Shown here one piece after another: positions 43,331-55,133 of a stretch of DNA of 64,000 nucleotides. The DNA is from Diphasiastrum complanatum (Eukaryota; Streptophyta; Lycopodiopsida; Lycopodiales; Lycopodiaceae), in the NCBI GenBank assembly GCA_029204225.1, contig CM055111.1, positions 13,866,477 to 13,930,476 on the forward strand, written 5' to 3'. Under the pieces are notes generated by a model, which made no database searches, had not been told where the DNA came from, and worked only from the letters and a program-made list of their open reading frames with translations. How positions within the stretch are numbered: the first letter of the stretch is position 1; each line of letters starts with the position of its first letter. A program made the position numbers and the translations under genes.

Positions 43331-43331
43331 C

Positions 43332-44457
43332 CATGGTAAAGATGGTCACCATAAGACTAATCATTGCTCTTGAGTTGGTTGATGTTTCAAATAAATGTGT
43401 CAAATGCATTTTTTAATGGTTATTTGGATGAGGACAAATTCATGGAGAAACTGACGGTTTCATCAAGCATGGGATGGAAGACAAGGCGCGCCAGCTCAAG
43501 AGAAGCTTGTATGGCTTAAAACAAGCTTCTACATCTTGGAATGCAAGACTCAATATTTTTCTTATCTCTATTGGATTTACTCCACACTGAGTATGATCCC
43601 ACCATAAGATTTAGTGAAAAAGACATGGTATTTTTATTGCTTTAGGTTGATGATATCATACTTAGTGGAGATAAGTTAGAAGGGATTGAGAAAACTAGGC
43701 AAGATCTATCTAAAGAATTCAAGATGGTAGATCTCGGCCATTTGCACTTCATTTTGGATATGAAAGTACTTATAACTTAAGATTATTTATTCAATTTTCA
43801 ATCTAAGCATGCCCTTTGATTACTCAATATATTTAACATGCATGTAGGATGTAAGCATATACTAGTATCCAATAAAGAGGATGAAAGATACTTCAAGGAC
43901 ATTTCGGGCACACTAGACTTTGGAATCAAGTTTATAGAGATGACTCGATTAACTTGCACGCTTTTAGTGATTCACATTTTGTCGGGGACAAGAAGGATAG
44001 AAAGTCAACAAGTGCCTTTGCAACTTTCATTGAAAAAGGTGCAGTTTCTTGGCTATCAATGAAGCAAGAAACAATATCTCTTTCATCAACTGAGGTCGAG
44101 TACAAGGCTCTAACAACCACAACCAAGGAGGTGATTTGGATGAAAAGGTTGCTTGAGGAGCTCAAAGTGATCAGATCAAGTGTCATTCCACTCATCTACA
44201 ATGATAACATCCCAGCCCAACACCTAGCATCTGATCCAATCCACCATGCTAGGAGCAAACACATAGAAATTGCTCACCATTTTGTAAGGGAGAAAGTATA
44301 AGCTAAGGAGATCTCATTGGAGCATGTTTCAAATGAAGAATAAATTTATGTTATATTGACAAAGCCTCTTCTAAAGGCTGTATTTTTTAAGCTTAGATCA
44401 ACCCTTGGCTTAATTAGTAAAGTCAATGTTATCATCTAGCTAGATTGTGAGGAGGAG
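43332..44457 (+). pseudogene. Copia RT and RNase H, decayed; polypurine tract
   Basis: RT: FIKHGMEDKARQLKRSLYGL then KQASTSWNARL (43460-43550), VDDIILSGDKLEGIEKT (43645). RNase H: SDSHFVGDKKDRKSTSAF (about 43962), AVSWLSMKQETISLSSTEVE (44040), YKALTTTTKEVIWMKRLLEE, HARSKHIEIAHHFVREKV (to 44298), then LTKPLLKAVFF. Broken by shifts and stops. It is truncated at its 5' side at about 43332, where the AT-rich block ends. Tract GAGGAGGAG precedes the LTR. Confidence 0.9.
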
Positions 44458-45087
44458 TATTGAAGCCTTGACTAGCTTGTTGTAATTCCACTTGTAAGTG
44501 ATGAAGTGGAACATGCCACATGTATAGATTTTTAGACCTATGCCTAATCATGTAGATTCCTCACACGAGGTCCATTGGAATCTTTACTAATGAGTCTAAA
44601 ATGTACATTAGAGAGAATGTAGGACTATTTTTAGCATGTTTTACCTTGTTGGTGGATCTCGAGATCTTGAGGTCAATGGTAGAGTTGATGGAATATCTTA
44701 GGGCATTCAATTTAGGTTTATGTCAATCATGGTCGAAGGGTAACCCTAAACCCTAAATCCAAGATGGACATGTATATATATCTATGAGATTTTGATGAAA
44801 AAACGAGAGTTTTCACTTTCATTGACATTGTCTTTGTGTGATGAGCTAGAGCTTTGATACGTGAGCGATCTTATGCATTTAATGCAAGTTTTGGAAGTTA
44901 CTAAAGTTGATGACAAGTCTTGGAAGCTTTTTGAACCTTTCTATGGAGTGTTTGATCAAATCTATGTGCAATTTATAAAGTTAACTAGTTTTGTTTCTAG
45001 CTCATAGTCTAGATCTAGATCAATCAAACGTGCATTAACATTACTTTTAGCATTGATTGGGATTCATTTTGCTGCAAATTCTTTTCA
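44458..45087 (+). mobile_element. Copia 3' LTR
   Basis: Begins after the purine tract (TATTGAAGCC, probably TG-start mutated) and ends near CTGCAAATTCTTTT. It shares GGATCTCGAGATCTTG, GAGCTAGAGC and ATTGATTGGGATT blocks with the LTRs of the nested Copia at 12.7-17.6 kb, so the two are related families. Confidence 0.7.
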
Positions 45088-45894
45088 GTTCAGATCCAAT
45101 TTCCATTATTTTTAAAGAATGTAGAGGATAATCTTTGTATTAATTGGCATCTTGATGATTATCTTTTTTTTTTGGACTCTTGGAACAACTTGAAAATCTT
45201 TTTTGTCATGATGATACTTTCAAAACTGCCATATATTTCAACATTTTCAGTTGATAAAAGCAATGATGCTTGGTGTGAGATTATACACAATTGGATGCAC
45301 ATTTTGATCAGTTTTTGCCCTATTTACTAGGTGATATAGGAGGAACCTAACTTATGAACTAGTTTATCAAACTAAAGCTTCATTTCAATACTCTACACTT
45401 TGGGCCCATTCAACAAATTTGTTAAGTTTTCCTTTTCAAAAGAAAAATATATCTTCAACATTTTTTGGCTATTCATTTGAAGATCTTGTCTTCAATCGTG
45501 ACCGTAATTGCCTTCAGCCTTGATCCTACAACTCTAATTCGATCATGCAATGAGTGCAAGTCCTTAAGGCACTAAACACCTAAGTACACAAAGCCTTCAC
45601 CTTGGTTCAATGCACGATTCTAGAGCTTGAAGTTTTTAACCCCATAAACAAATCTTCAAAGTGATCTTGTGCAAGATCTAACTTGCAGCTATCCACTGCC
45701 ATTTGGCACTTGACTTGCATTGATAGGATGCCTAGTTGTAATTTTTTATAGCTCCAGAAAAGGTCTAGCCAATTTTCTTAAAGGTTGCTATTGTGGGTGC
45801 TCAAATCAAACACAATCCACTAGCAACCTATTGTGGCTAGGTACTATGACAGAAGACTTTCAATTGAACTAAGAATTGGCTTTGTTTGAACTAG
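45088..45894. other. No gene recognised
   Basis: Low-information DNA between a Copia LTR and a MITE. No supported frame or repeat. Confidence 0.4.
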
Positions 45895-46256
45895 CATTAG
45901 AAGAGTTCTAAATCCAAAAAAGATCATTTGTAAAGATTCTTTTTATATTTTTTTCTCATTTTTTTCTTACACATGGACCAATCAAAACACTCAAATTTGA
46001 AATCTACGTAACGTAACTTTTTGAGTCCACACTAAAAATGGCATAACTTTTTAGTGGTAAGTCCAAATTTAGCGGAGTTTGGTGCATTGGAAAAGCGCTC
46101 GACAAGGGATTTCCAATGATTTCTTACATGACATATTTTTGAGCTACAATTAAAAAGTTATGGCAAGTCAAAAGTATAATTGTTATAATATTTTAATAAT
46201 ATAAACTACATCTTGCACGAATTCTTAAAGGGTCTTTTTGGAGCTCAAAACTAATG
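45895..46256. mobile_element. MITE copy 1
   Basis: Starts CATTAGAAGAGTTC and ends GAGCTCAAAACTAATG. It is about 85-90 percent similar by eye to the copy at 54140-54517. Shared interior includes ACATGGACCAATCAAAACAC and TACATCTTGCACGAATTCTT. Confidence 0.75.
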
Positions 46257-46765
46257 TCACAATGATCATGCCTTGTCTGATACGCAACTGAGAACAAATC
46301 TAGTCCTATAGTGAGACTAAATAAGGGCCTTCAAGATGCCCCCATTTCAATTTTTTTTCAAAAGGCGTGATATTAAGTGGGCCTTTATTTTTTTTGGCAA
46401 ACTCTAAAAAACTAAAGTATATCCACAAAATGTAAGTCAAAGTGTGAGTGACTTATTGCATAAGTCATCAACTCAAGGCCGAAAGTGTCACCTCCTATAT
46501 GAGGATGGAGACAATACTATTAAAAATGAAAAAGTATTGTGACCTCTCTGCACGAGGAGGACTATCCAATAGGTCTCTCTTTTTGAGGTTAACTAGAGAT
46601 TCAGCATCAATGCACAAATGCATAGAAGGTAGCGCCATGAATCACCTCTTGAGCAACAATATAAAGGGAGGCCTCTTAGGCCTACATATATTAGGAAATA
46701 TTTTCACGTGCCAAAGTGATACAATTTGGTTCCCAGATTTTTTTGTATACAGACTTGTGCAAGGA
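46257..46765. other. No gene supported
   Basis: A 162-codon open frame at 46448-46936 runs into the SINE and shows no domain. It is treated as chance. Confidence 0.4.
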
Positions 46766-46916
46766 GTAGGTTATCACAACATATACAGGTTATCACAACA
46801 TATACAGTCTAGCAATGCCATCCTAGCAATGCCATCTGGGCAACGCCAAGATGTCACTAGGCAGCAGCTGAGATTAGAGCTTGCGCCTTGCCAGTCGCAA
46901 TCAACCACTCTAACCA
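46766..46916 (-). mobile_element. tRNA-derived SINE copy 1
   Basis: The minus-strand head has a box A-like GGTTAGAGTGGTTGATTGCG (46915-46896) and a diverged box B (AAGCTCTAATCTCAG). The body shares GCCATCTGGGCA and the (A)CATATACAG tail side with the copy at 55.1-55.3 kb. Internal small duplications (GGTTATCACAACATATACAG twice, AGCAATGCCATC twice) are specific to this copy. Confidence 0.65.
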
Positions 46917-46929
46917 TAAATTTGAATCT

Positions 46930-47870
46930 GATTTAATAAATTTGAGTGGGTTTTAACTGTCCCCATGGCATAAGCAAGAAATTTTCACAGAGACAAGTGT
47001 GTTACTAGGTCATCAGCAATCTGCCACATGCCAAGCAATCTGCCACATGCCAAGCTCAGACATGAGTGAAGATGCATGCGAAATGCGTTGTGGGGTGGAA
47101 TGTAAATTGCTGTCTTGTTTCTGCAGCTTTGAATGTTTATGTTATGAATGATTCATGGGTGTTTAAATCTGAAGAAGATCGAGCTGCAGTTCCCTTGTAA
47201 GTGCATGCAACCATAATCTATGCAGTAGCCAGAATCAAGCAATTTTTGTTTCTAACAGCAAAGGGAAATGTAAGTTGCAAACTTGTTTTTGTAGCTTTAA
47301 GTGTTATTATGCATTTGTGAGTATTCAAACGTTAAGATGATCAAGCTGCATTTGTAGCTTAAGTGCAAGCATTTTTCATGCAGTAGCCAGAGTCAAGCAA
47401 TTCGGTTTTAGCTGCAATTTCTTTTTTAAGTGCAACCATAATTTCTGTAGGCAGAATCAAAGCAATTCGGTTTTCAAGCAATTTGGTTTCAGCTGCAATT
47501 GCTTTTAAGTGCAACCATAATTCCTGTAACCACTGTAACCAGAATCAAAGCTATTCGGTGTTTGCAGCAAAGGGAATTGTAAGAAGCAAACTTGTTTTTG
47601 CAGCTTTAGATTGTTATTATGCATTCATGAGTATTCACATCCAATGATGATCAAGCTGCAGTTCTAATTTTAAATGCAACCATATCTCCTGCAATAGCAA
47701 GAATCAGGCGATTGGGGTATTTTTACCATTTGGTGAAAGCGTTTGTATCATTGCTGAAGAAATTTGTAACTGCGTGTTGCTGCTGGTAAGCATGCTAGAA
47801 CCAAGAGAATTAGAGTACTTGAACGGGGCTCTTTGATTGTGAATTTAATTGCAGTTTTTGGGAAGGCATA
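46930..47870. repeat. Triplicated region upstream of the LEA gene
   Basis: Three diverged copies begin at about 47098, 47268 and 47576. Each contains (A/T)CTTGTTT(T/C)TG(C/T)AGCTTT, a TTAT(T)ATG stretch and GATCAAGCTGCA or a variant, followed by AAGTGCAACCAT(A)A. RY-type motifs (CATGCA) occur at about 47073, 47203 and 47379; these bind ABI3/FUS3-type factors in seed LEA promoters. A promoter role is inferred. Confidence 0.6.
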
Positions 47871-48345
47871 ATGTCGAGCAGCATGGTAAGAGCCGAACAG
47901 AAGAAGGCAGAGCTTGACAAGAAAGCGCAGGAAAGACAAACCGTGGTGCCAGGCGGTACGGGTGGTTTATCTCTGCAAGCTCAAAAAAATCTAGCAGAAG
48001 GTGGGAAAGACGAGAAACTCTCTCATATGCTATAATAGTAGATCACCGACCGTTTCTCAGTTCTGCTATACAGATTGTTCACAATCGTTTAGTATGAAAC
48101 AGGCTTGAACTTTCCAAATCCTATTATAGTTTAACATCCATCGTCTGTTATATATGATATTATATAGATTGGTTGCAATCTTAAAGAGTCTGGCGTTGTT
48201 ACTTTGCATCGTTTATGCAGGACGACGTAAAGGTGGAGAGGCTAGGAGAGAGCAAATGGGTACTGAAGGATACAAAGAAATGGGCCGAATGGGAGGGCTG
48301 ACTACCGGAGATACGAAGCATGAGGAGGACGAGGCTGCACCTTGA
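47871..48345 (+). CDS. LEA group 1 (Em-like) protein, two exons
   Basis: Exon 1 47871-48000 and exon 2 48221-48345, with an intron of 220 bp (GTGGGA..TATGCAG) splitting a Gly codon. The 84-residue product is very hydrophilic: residues 9-44 read [23 protein letters not shown] and [10 protein letters not shown]; residues 48-70 hold one copy of the Em 20-mer motif ([17 protein letters not shown] at 54-70); the tail is short and acidic (HEEDEAAP). The first Met (47871) gives the usual Em N-terminus length; the intron position after LAEG is as in plant Em genes. These proteins protect cells during drying in seeds, spores and stressed tissue, normally under abscisic acid and ABI3/ABI5 control. No stop or shift is present. 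It is the only clearly intact gene in the window. Confidence 0.93.
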
Positions 48346-48918
48346 CTACAGGAGATACAAAATATGGGAAGAGGAGATAATGAGAAGTTCCAGACTTAGA
48401 TAGACATGGATTCAAAGGCTCCATATCTTTTTATTTTAGTAATAACGGAAAATCAAGATTGCAGTGTAGTAGCTATATATATACCCGAAAAATATAATCT
48501 GCATAAAACTTTGGAAGTGTGTTGGTTGTGTACAAGTGCATGTGTTTGCAATCGTGTTATCGATATAAAGTAACTCTGTTGTTGCAAGGATATCTTGACT
48601 CCTTGAGAACTAAGCGTACTTCTTGGATCATTACTTGAGGTTTCAGTGAAATCGTATGGAGAGTTCGGTACATTCATCGAAATAAAAACTTTAGAAGATT
48701 GTTTGTTTGTTTCCGTTGTCTTTTGTATTAAAACGTCCTGTTATTCAGAAACATCAGTTTCGTGCACCTTTTTCTTCTGCTCATTTAGTTGTCAGTAAAT
48801 CTTAAAAGGAGCACAATCTTCAACTCGAAAGTGACTTATCCAATCCCAAATCACTGTCTGAGCTGCGAAGCTTTGCAGCAAATATTTTCCTAGAGATGGA
48901 AGTACACTGCTTGTCAAG
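48346..48918. other. 3' flank of the LEA gene
   Basis: Probably 3' UTR for the first few hundred bases. No gene or repeat recognised. Confidence 0.4.
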
Positions 48919-49161
48919 GCCTGCAATATTCTTAAATCGCTTCCATAGCTCAAAGTAACCGTATAGCTGCTATCAAAGGTTTTTGTTCAAACTTCAAAGA
49001 GCGCAGCGGGGCCTGCAATATTCCTAGATCCTTTTCATAGCCCAAAGTAACCGTATAGCTGCTAGCAGTATCTATTAAAAGAGTGCTGAGCCTGCAGATA
49101 GTCCCAACTCCCAAATTCCTTTCATAGCCCAAAGTAACCGTTTAGCTGCTAGCAGTTGCTA
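48919..49161. repeat. Three tandem copies of an about 85-bp unit
   Basis: Units at about 48919, 49010 and 49089, each with GCCTGCA, TTCATAGCCCAAAGTAACCG (one base changes in the first) and TAGCTGCTA(G/T)CA. Diverged minisatellite. Confidence 0.85.
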
Positions 49162-49600
49162 TTAAGGATTTCCGTTTTGCTGCAGTGAATAGCAGTTTGA
49201 AGTTTCAAACCGCCTGCGTTCAAACAGATGTATTTTTGGAGAATATAACATAGGTATCTTCTTAAAAGCAGCTTAAAGTGATTGATAATACGTTACATCA
49301 AGAGATAAATCATGTCATCATACCTTTTTTCAGATGGGCTTCTTTAACTACGATGGACAGGCCCAAACTGTTACCACACAGCAATCGTTCTAGACAGGCA
49401 TTTAGCTTCACAGGGAACTAGTGAATGTGAATGACTAGCGGTCAACACAAAAAATCTCAGACAAGGTGGCAACATTCCGTAGATAGTTGTATCGCTTTTC
49501 TTTGTCTATGAAGACTTTGCATGGGTCTTTGTGATTTAGAAGTAGGGTTATAGCGAGCTGTTAGACAACGTTTTCAAGGCAGCGCTCAAGGCTAGTGCTC
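49162..49600. other. No gene recognised
   Basis: Spacer before the non-LTR retrotransposon. It may include that element's 5' untranslated region. Confidence 0.35.
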
Positions 49601-52531
49601 AGATGCAGAGTTTCGGTGATTGGACTTTCTGCAGGGAATCACACAAATAGCTCGAGAAGTTTTGAAGTTCCAGCAGCTTTTATCTCTTGATGGCCTTGTT
49701 GGCCAACATAGAAGCTTCACACAAATTTTTGGAATCTTCGGAGGCAGTGGTTGGATCGTTGGATCTTTACCTGTCAATATGGTTCCTCAAGAATCTTTTC
49801 ATCCTCTACAACTCCCGGATTTCAATTCCTCTTGTTCGACGTGGAGAAAAGAGACCCGCTTCCCCTTCAGAGCATCCTTCTAGTGCTTCCCCTTCATGCG
49901 CGCGTCGTGAAGCCCACTGTGATGTTGCGGATTCCTTGCTTGTTTCCTCTGGCCTGGTGGTGCCATACTGTCCGCCCCATCTTCGCCACCAGCTTTCTTC
50001 CTCTTCTCGCCCCCGTGTTCTATGTGCAAGCTGTGGTCGCCTTTATGTGCAAGGTGCCGGTCTTTCTCGCCATCATAACGCTTGCTCTGCTTTTCGTCAA
50101 CAACTCGCATTAACCAATGTCGACCTTGCACCTCATCCTGCTCCCACTTCGCCACCTAACTCGGCTTGGACCTGGATTTGCCCCCTTGATATTTTGACCG
50201 TTTTTCACTTGGGTTTTCCTCGTCCTCGTCTTTATGCACACATTCCCTTTGCCTTGCGCTTAGATGTCCAGAGAGCTTTGTCCTTATCTTTGTCTCATAT
50301 GGCTTCCAACCCTTCTGATATTGCAGCTTGGCATGCCTTTTTGCTTTTCCCTCTCTGGTGTTTGCCTCTGCCTCCTCGGGGTGGTGATGCTGGTCATAGG
50401 GAAATTCGCAACAGGATTCATCGCTTTATGTCAGGAGATTGGAAAAATTTGCAAGAAGAGCATTTCCTTCGTTGTCAGGTGCTGCTCATGGGATTCGACT
50501 TCGGATGGTGTTTCTATACCCCCTATTCATCGTCGGTTGCGTCACAGTGTTTTACTTGGGCAAGTGGGTGAGTATTCTTGTGCAGCTCGTGCCTTAGCTC
50601 CTACAAGTCCAGCTACTCCTTCTGCTGCCACTCTTCAGGCTTTGGAGCTTCCTCATCCATTGATAATTGACTCCCTTCCCTCTTTTGTTGAGGACTTTGA
50701 ACCTGATTCCGATTTGCAACTCTCAGAATCTCATTTTCTTAATGCTTTTCTATGTAGCCCTCATCTGTCAATTGGGGTCCCTTCTAGTATGGTTTTCGAG
50801 CATCTTCGTGACTGTTTTTCTCCTGATGACTCTACTAGCGGGTTTGGTTTGCTCTTTCAAATTTGCTCTTTCGTAGCATGTGGCCGTATTCCTCTTTCTA
50901 TTGCTCGTATTCTTGGTGTTGCTCGTTTGATAGCCTTGGATAAGCCTGGCGGTGGATTGCGTCCCATTGCTGTTGGAGAGGTTTTATACAGATTGGTTTC
51001 TAGGGCTCTTGGTTTTCAGCTTCGTGACAGTTTTCATAACCACCCGTTTCCTCATCAGTTTGGTTGTGCTACTCCTGGCGGTTGCGAGACAATCGTACAT
51101 GCTTTGCGTGCTACCTTGGATCTTCATCCAGATTGGGTTGTCCTTCAAGTGGATGTTAAAAGTGCTTTCAATTCTGTTTCTCAAGGGGCGATTCTCCAAG
51201 AACTTCGTGCGGCTCATAGTCCTCTCACTCAGCTCATCCCGTTTGTTCGCTCTTTTTATTCCATGGATGCGCCTCTATATTTTAGTCATGCTTCTCGCTC
51301 AGGTGATGTTTCAGTTATCTCGTCTGCTGATGGTATCAGACAAGATGACCCCTTGGGTGGTGTTCTTTTTGCTTTGGCGCACTTTCGGGCATTGCATGCT
51401 TCTTCTGTTGCTTTTCCTTCTTGTTTGTTTCCCTCTATTTTTGATGACACACATATTGTGGGACCTACTAATGACGTCTTTTCGGCTTTCCCACATTTCT
51501 CTCAGCAACTTTCAGCTTTGGACCTCACTGTCAATCCCTCTAAGTGCGTTGCTTGGTGTCCTCAGGGCCTCCTTCCTGAGCTCCCTTTACCTACAGGTTT
51601 CAATACTTTGGTTGATGGGATTCGAGCGCTTGGTATTCCTATAGGTTTCTCGGATTTTGTGGCTTCCTCTTTGCGGGACACTTTGGCGCACATCTTCGTC
51701 ACACTAATTTGCTACCAAAAGCTTGGCAATGCTCAAGTTTCTCTAGGGATTCTCACTCAATGCTTCGTTCAACGGTCAAGTTATATTCTACGGTGTGTTC
51801 CTCCCTCTCCTGATGTTTTGGCTTTGCTATAGGATTTCGATAATACTTTATTAGATATTCTGGGTCGCTTGATGGGTTCAGAATCCTTTCGTATTCCCAA
51901 TGGTCAGTTCGTTAAGCGACAAGCCTCTCTTCCCGCTTCGTCCGGAGGTGTTGGTCTTTCTTGCACAACTTCTATTGCTCCAGCTGCTTTTATGGGAAGT
52001 TGGGCCCTTGTTGCCTCTGCACTTATCTCTCGGTTTCAGCAGGACAACAAGCCCATTCTTCTTGATTCAGTAGCTCATGTGGAAACATGCATTCTTCCTT
52101 TCCAACAACATCTTCGTGCGGCCAAGGATCTCATCCCTCCACCTGTGCGAGCTTCTTTGTCTCTCTTTGAGACTTTGTTTAGCCATCAGCGTGCTCATTT
52201 TCAAAAGTATCTTTTGGAGGGCTTCCACTCACATGCTTTCACTCAGCTTCTCAGTGATTCACCTTCCAATGAGACTCGGGCTCGCCTTCTGTCTTGTGCA
52301 GGCCCGGGTGCTGGTGCTTGGCTTGTTGCGCGCCCTATTGTTCCACAATTGCGCCTTTCTTCAAAGTTGTTTCTCACCGCTCTTCGGGTTAGGTTGGTTC
52401 TCCCTCATCCAGTGCTGGTTGGTTTGACAAAATGTTCCTGTAGTCACCTCGTTGATCCTATTGGTGGAGAGCGCACCGCGACTCATGATTCCATTCGTGA
52501 CGTATTGGCCTCTATTGCACATGAGTGCTAG
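49601..52531 (+). pseudogene. Non-LTR retrotransposon, R2-like (zinc finger, RT, C-terminal CCHC), decayed
   Basis: The N-terminal frame (from about 49687) has a C2H2-type finger VLCASCGRLYVQGAGLSRHH (about 50011-50070). A frame change near 50480 leads to the RT frame (to 51832): ARLIALDKPGGGLRPIAVGE (RT block 1, about 50919), VLQVDVKSAFNSVSQG (block A, 51139), DGIRQDDPLGGVLFALAH (51330), IFDDTHIVGP (the YxDD position, 51439), LTVNPSKCVAW (51525). After a TAG at 51830-51832 the same frame continues to 52531, ending CSCSHLVDPIGGERTATHDS, RDVLASIAHEC, like the CCHC region of restriction-like-endonuclease elements. DD in IFDD keeps two catalytic Asp. One shift and one stop break it. G/C and C-rich codon use differ from the neighbouring AT-rich DNA. 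Confidence 0.75.
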
Positions 52532-53622
52532 ATACTCTGAGAGATGGTTGCTTTGTTATAGTTGTACAGTATCTCAATTTGCCTTATGGCTTTTATGCTT
52601 TCAACATGCATTCCTTTGTACTCTGATGAGTTTTCCCATCTTTTATTAATAAAAACAGGAAATTTCTTCTTTAAGATAAAAGCATAGCTATTTTTTTAGA
52701 TGCAATTGAAAGTTACTGAAAATATGTTACATCAACACATCATCTCGCTTAAAGTAATTTTACTTTATTCTTCTTTTTTGGGCAAAGCTAATATTTATGG
52801 AGAGTGACTAGTGGAGCATAAAATTGGGTTTCTCGCTACTTATGATCTACTTAGTGAGGAATCATGATCGCTACTTAGTGCCATATTTTGATAATACTCA
52901 GTTTATCAAGTCTATTTTGCTTGTGATAATTGTGTACATCTCATTAAGATGTGTTCTTATCAGGTCTATTTTGCTTATGATAATGGTGTACATCTCATTT
53001 AACATCTTAGCTACTTATGACCTACTAAGTTGTACTCCAGGTAGGCTTTAGGGAGTTCAAAATAGAGAGCCTCTATTTTTATAAAGAGTTTACAAGGATC
53101 TCACCAAGCATAATAATATATGATTCTATGATGTACCAATACCCTTGGTGGTGAACTTGGCATGAGGATGAAAAGCATGCATTTGTTAACATTGGTTATC
53201 CAATTTAACTACTTAATCGTGCTTTAGATTATTAGGGTAGGCCCTCATTTTGCCTTGGAAACAATAACATAAAGACCCATCTTCCTATGAAGGTCTTTTT
53301 TAAGTATCCTCATAACAAAATATGTTTTAACATGATGTAGCTTGGACCATATTGGGTGCATTAAACATAGTCACGCATGAACACACTTACCCAACTTGAT
53401 ATGTTGGGTCTCAATATGTACTTATGTTTGTCAAGCCACATCTTATTTTCCCTTGCAATATCTCCCTTTGTGAATGGATAATGTTGTTTGTATGGGAGAA
53501 TAGAATGTAGTTGGTATGTTTAGAGAAAATGCCTCAAGCAAACCTTTGGAGAGTCCAAGAATTTATGAGTGCTAGAAAATGTCTAGACTATAACATCTAA
53601 AGTTTTTTTTTTGTTTCGCAAA

Positions 53623-53623
<1 letters not shown>
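52532..53623. other. No gene; one 40-bp tandem-like duplication
   Basis: TCTATTTTGCTT(G/A)TGATAAT(T/G)GTGT and the following ACATCTCATT occur at about 52909 and 52963. The rest shows nothing recognisable. Confidence 0.5.

Positions 53624-53660
<37 letters not shown>
53624..53660. repeat. (AT)n microsatellite
   Basis: About 18 AT units. Confidence 0.95.
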
Positions 53661-53662
<2 letters not shown>

Positions 53663-53729
53663 TAATATACTAATACTAGTAAAGAGTGCCCATCGTTGAC
53701 GGTCAATGGATGGCCGATGGTTGTTGACG

Positions 53730-53835
53730 GGTGGCCGATGTATGTGTGTGTATGTACGTGAGTGCATGTGTTATATGTGTATGTGGATTTGTGTGTATGA
53801 TTTGTGCTTGGTGTGTGTGATTTATGTCATCAATG

Positions 53836-53866
<31 letters not shown>

Positions 53867-53973
53867 AAATGTGCGTGTGTGTATGCATGTGTGATTTATG
53901 TGGCCGATGGTGTGTGCACACACACACGCATTCGTTGTGTCGGGGGTCACACACACACACAACGAACATGCGC

Positions 53974-54015
<42 letters not shown>

Positions 54016-54120
54016 TGGCATGTGCGCGCGCACACATGCGTGTGCGCGTGCACACACGCATGCACACACACACATACACACAGTGTGTGCGTGTGTGTGT
54101 GTGTGTGCATGCACGTGTTC
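53730..54120. repeat. Compound (TG)n/(CA)n microsatellite cluster
   Basis: Alternating TG-rich and CA-rich tracts. TG and CA blocks face each other, so the region can form hairpins; alternating purine-pyrimidine runs such as TGTGCGCGCGCACACATGCG can adopt Z-DNA. Open frames on both strands are repeat artefacts. Confidence 0.9.
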
Positions 54121-54139
54121 CAAATCCCCCTCCCCCCCA

Positions 54140-54517
54140 CATTAGAGGAGTTCTAAATCCAAAAAAAATCCTTTGTAAAGATTCTTTTTATATTTTTTTT
54201 CAATTTTTTCTTACACATGGACCAATCAAAACACTCAAATTTGAAATCTACGTAACGTAACTTTTTGAGTTTACATTTTGATTCCACACTAAAAATGGCA
54301 TAACTTTTTAGTGGTAAGTCCGAATTTAGCGGAGTTTGGTGCATTGGAAAGCGCTCGACAAGGGCTTTCCAATGATATGTTAGATGACATGCTTTTGAGC
54401 CACGATTAAAAAGTTATGACAAGTCAAATGTATTAGTGTTATAATATTTTAATAATATAAACTACATCTTGCACGAATTCTTAAAGGATTTTTTTGGAGC
54501 TCAAAACTCCTCTAATG
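54140..54517. mobile_element. MITE copy 2 with 13-bp terminal inverted repeats
   Basis: Starts CATTAGAGGAGTT and ends AACTCCTCTAATG, exact reverse complements. The interior matches copy 1 at 45895-46256, with a 15-base insertion (TTTACATTTTGATTC) near 54270. No target duplication can be defined. Confidence 0.8.
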
Positions 54518-55133
54518 ATTTTTCTTTTTTTATTGTCTCTTTTACTCCCTCACCCCATCCTCCTTTTTTTTTTTTAACTGTGCATTTTTTGGCCCATAAA
54601 TAAAAGCTTGTGGGTAACGATTTAGGAGTTAAAGCTAGTGAATTTAGGCTTGTGGTTAAACATTCCTGAAAATGGCGGGCCAAGATAGGATTTTGAAGGA
54701 TTGAAAAAAAAAAAACCCAATTTAACGTAGTCAAGAAAATTTTTGTGTTAATGATTTATGGATAAAACTTTGATAATTTAAAATAAATAAGAAAGCCAAG
54801 TAATAAAGATTATTGGCTAAAGTTTAAAGCACATTGAAATGTGTGAAGAAAATGAAACCTTAACTTCAAACTTTAAGTATTTGAATTTAGTAAGTGGGAG
54901 GGAGGGGGTGAGGATTCTTTTTGGGGTCCACCCCTCAATGCACACAATGTGCAAATGTATGGGGATATGCACATTCCCCATACATGCATCCTCCCCAAGT
55001 TTTTTAGTTAGAAAAAGCTTATGCATGAGTGAGGGGAGGAAGATGCATGGGTGCACCCATACACATGCGCAAAACTGTACATAAGTTTAAATATATATAG
55101 ATATATTTATATTGATATAGAGTTATGCTACTA
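54518..55133. other. No gene recognised
   Basis: AT-rich spacer with poly-T at about 54564-54575. A short inverted repeat GGGGATATGCACATTCCCC lies at 54960-54978. Confidence 0.4.

Noticed and set aside
46448-46936. 162-codon open frame
   Set aside because: It runs through the SINE copy and has no recognisable protein features.
53703-54260. Thr-His and Cys-Val repeat proteins
   Set aside because: Several overlapping frames on both strands arise from the TG/CA microsatellites.
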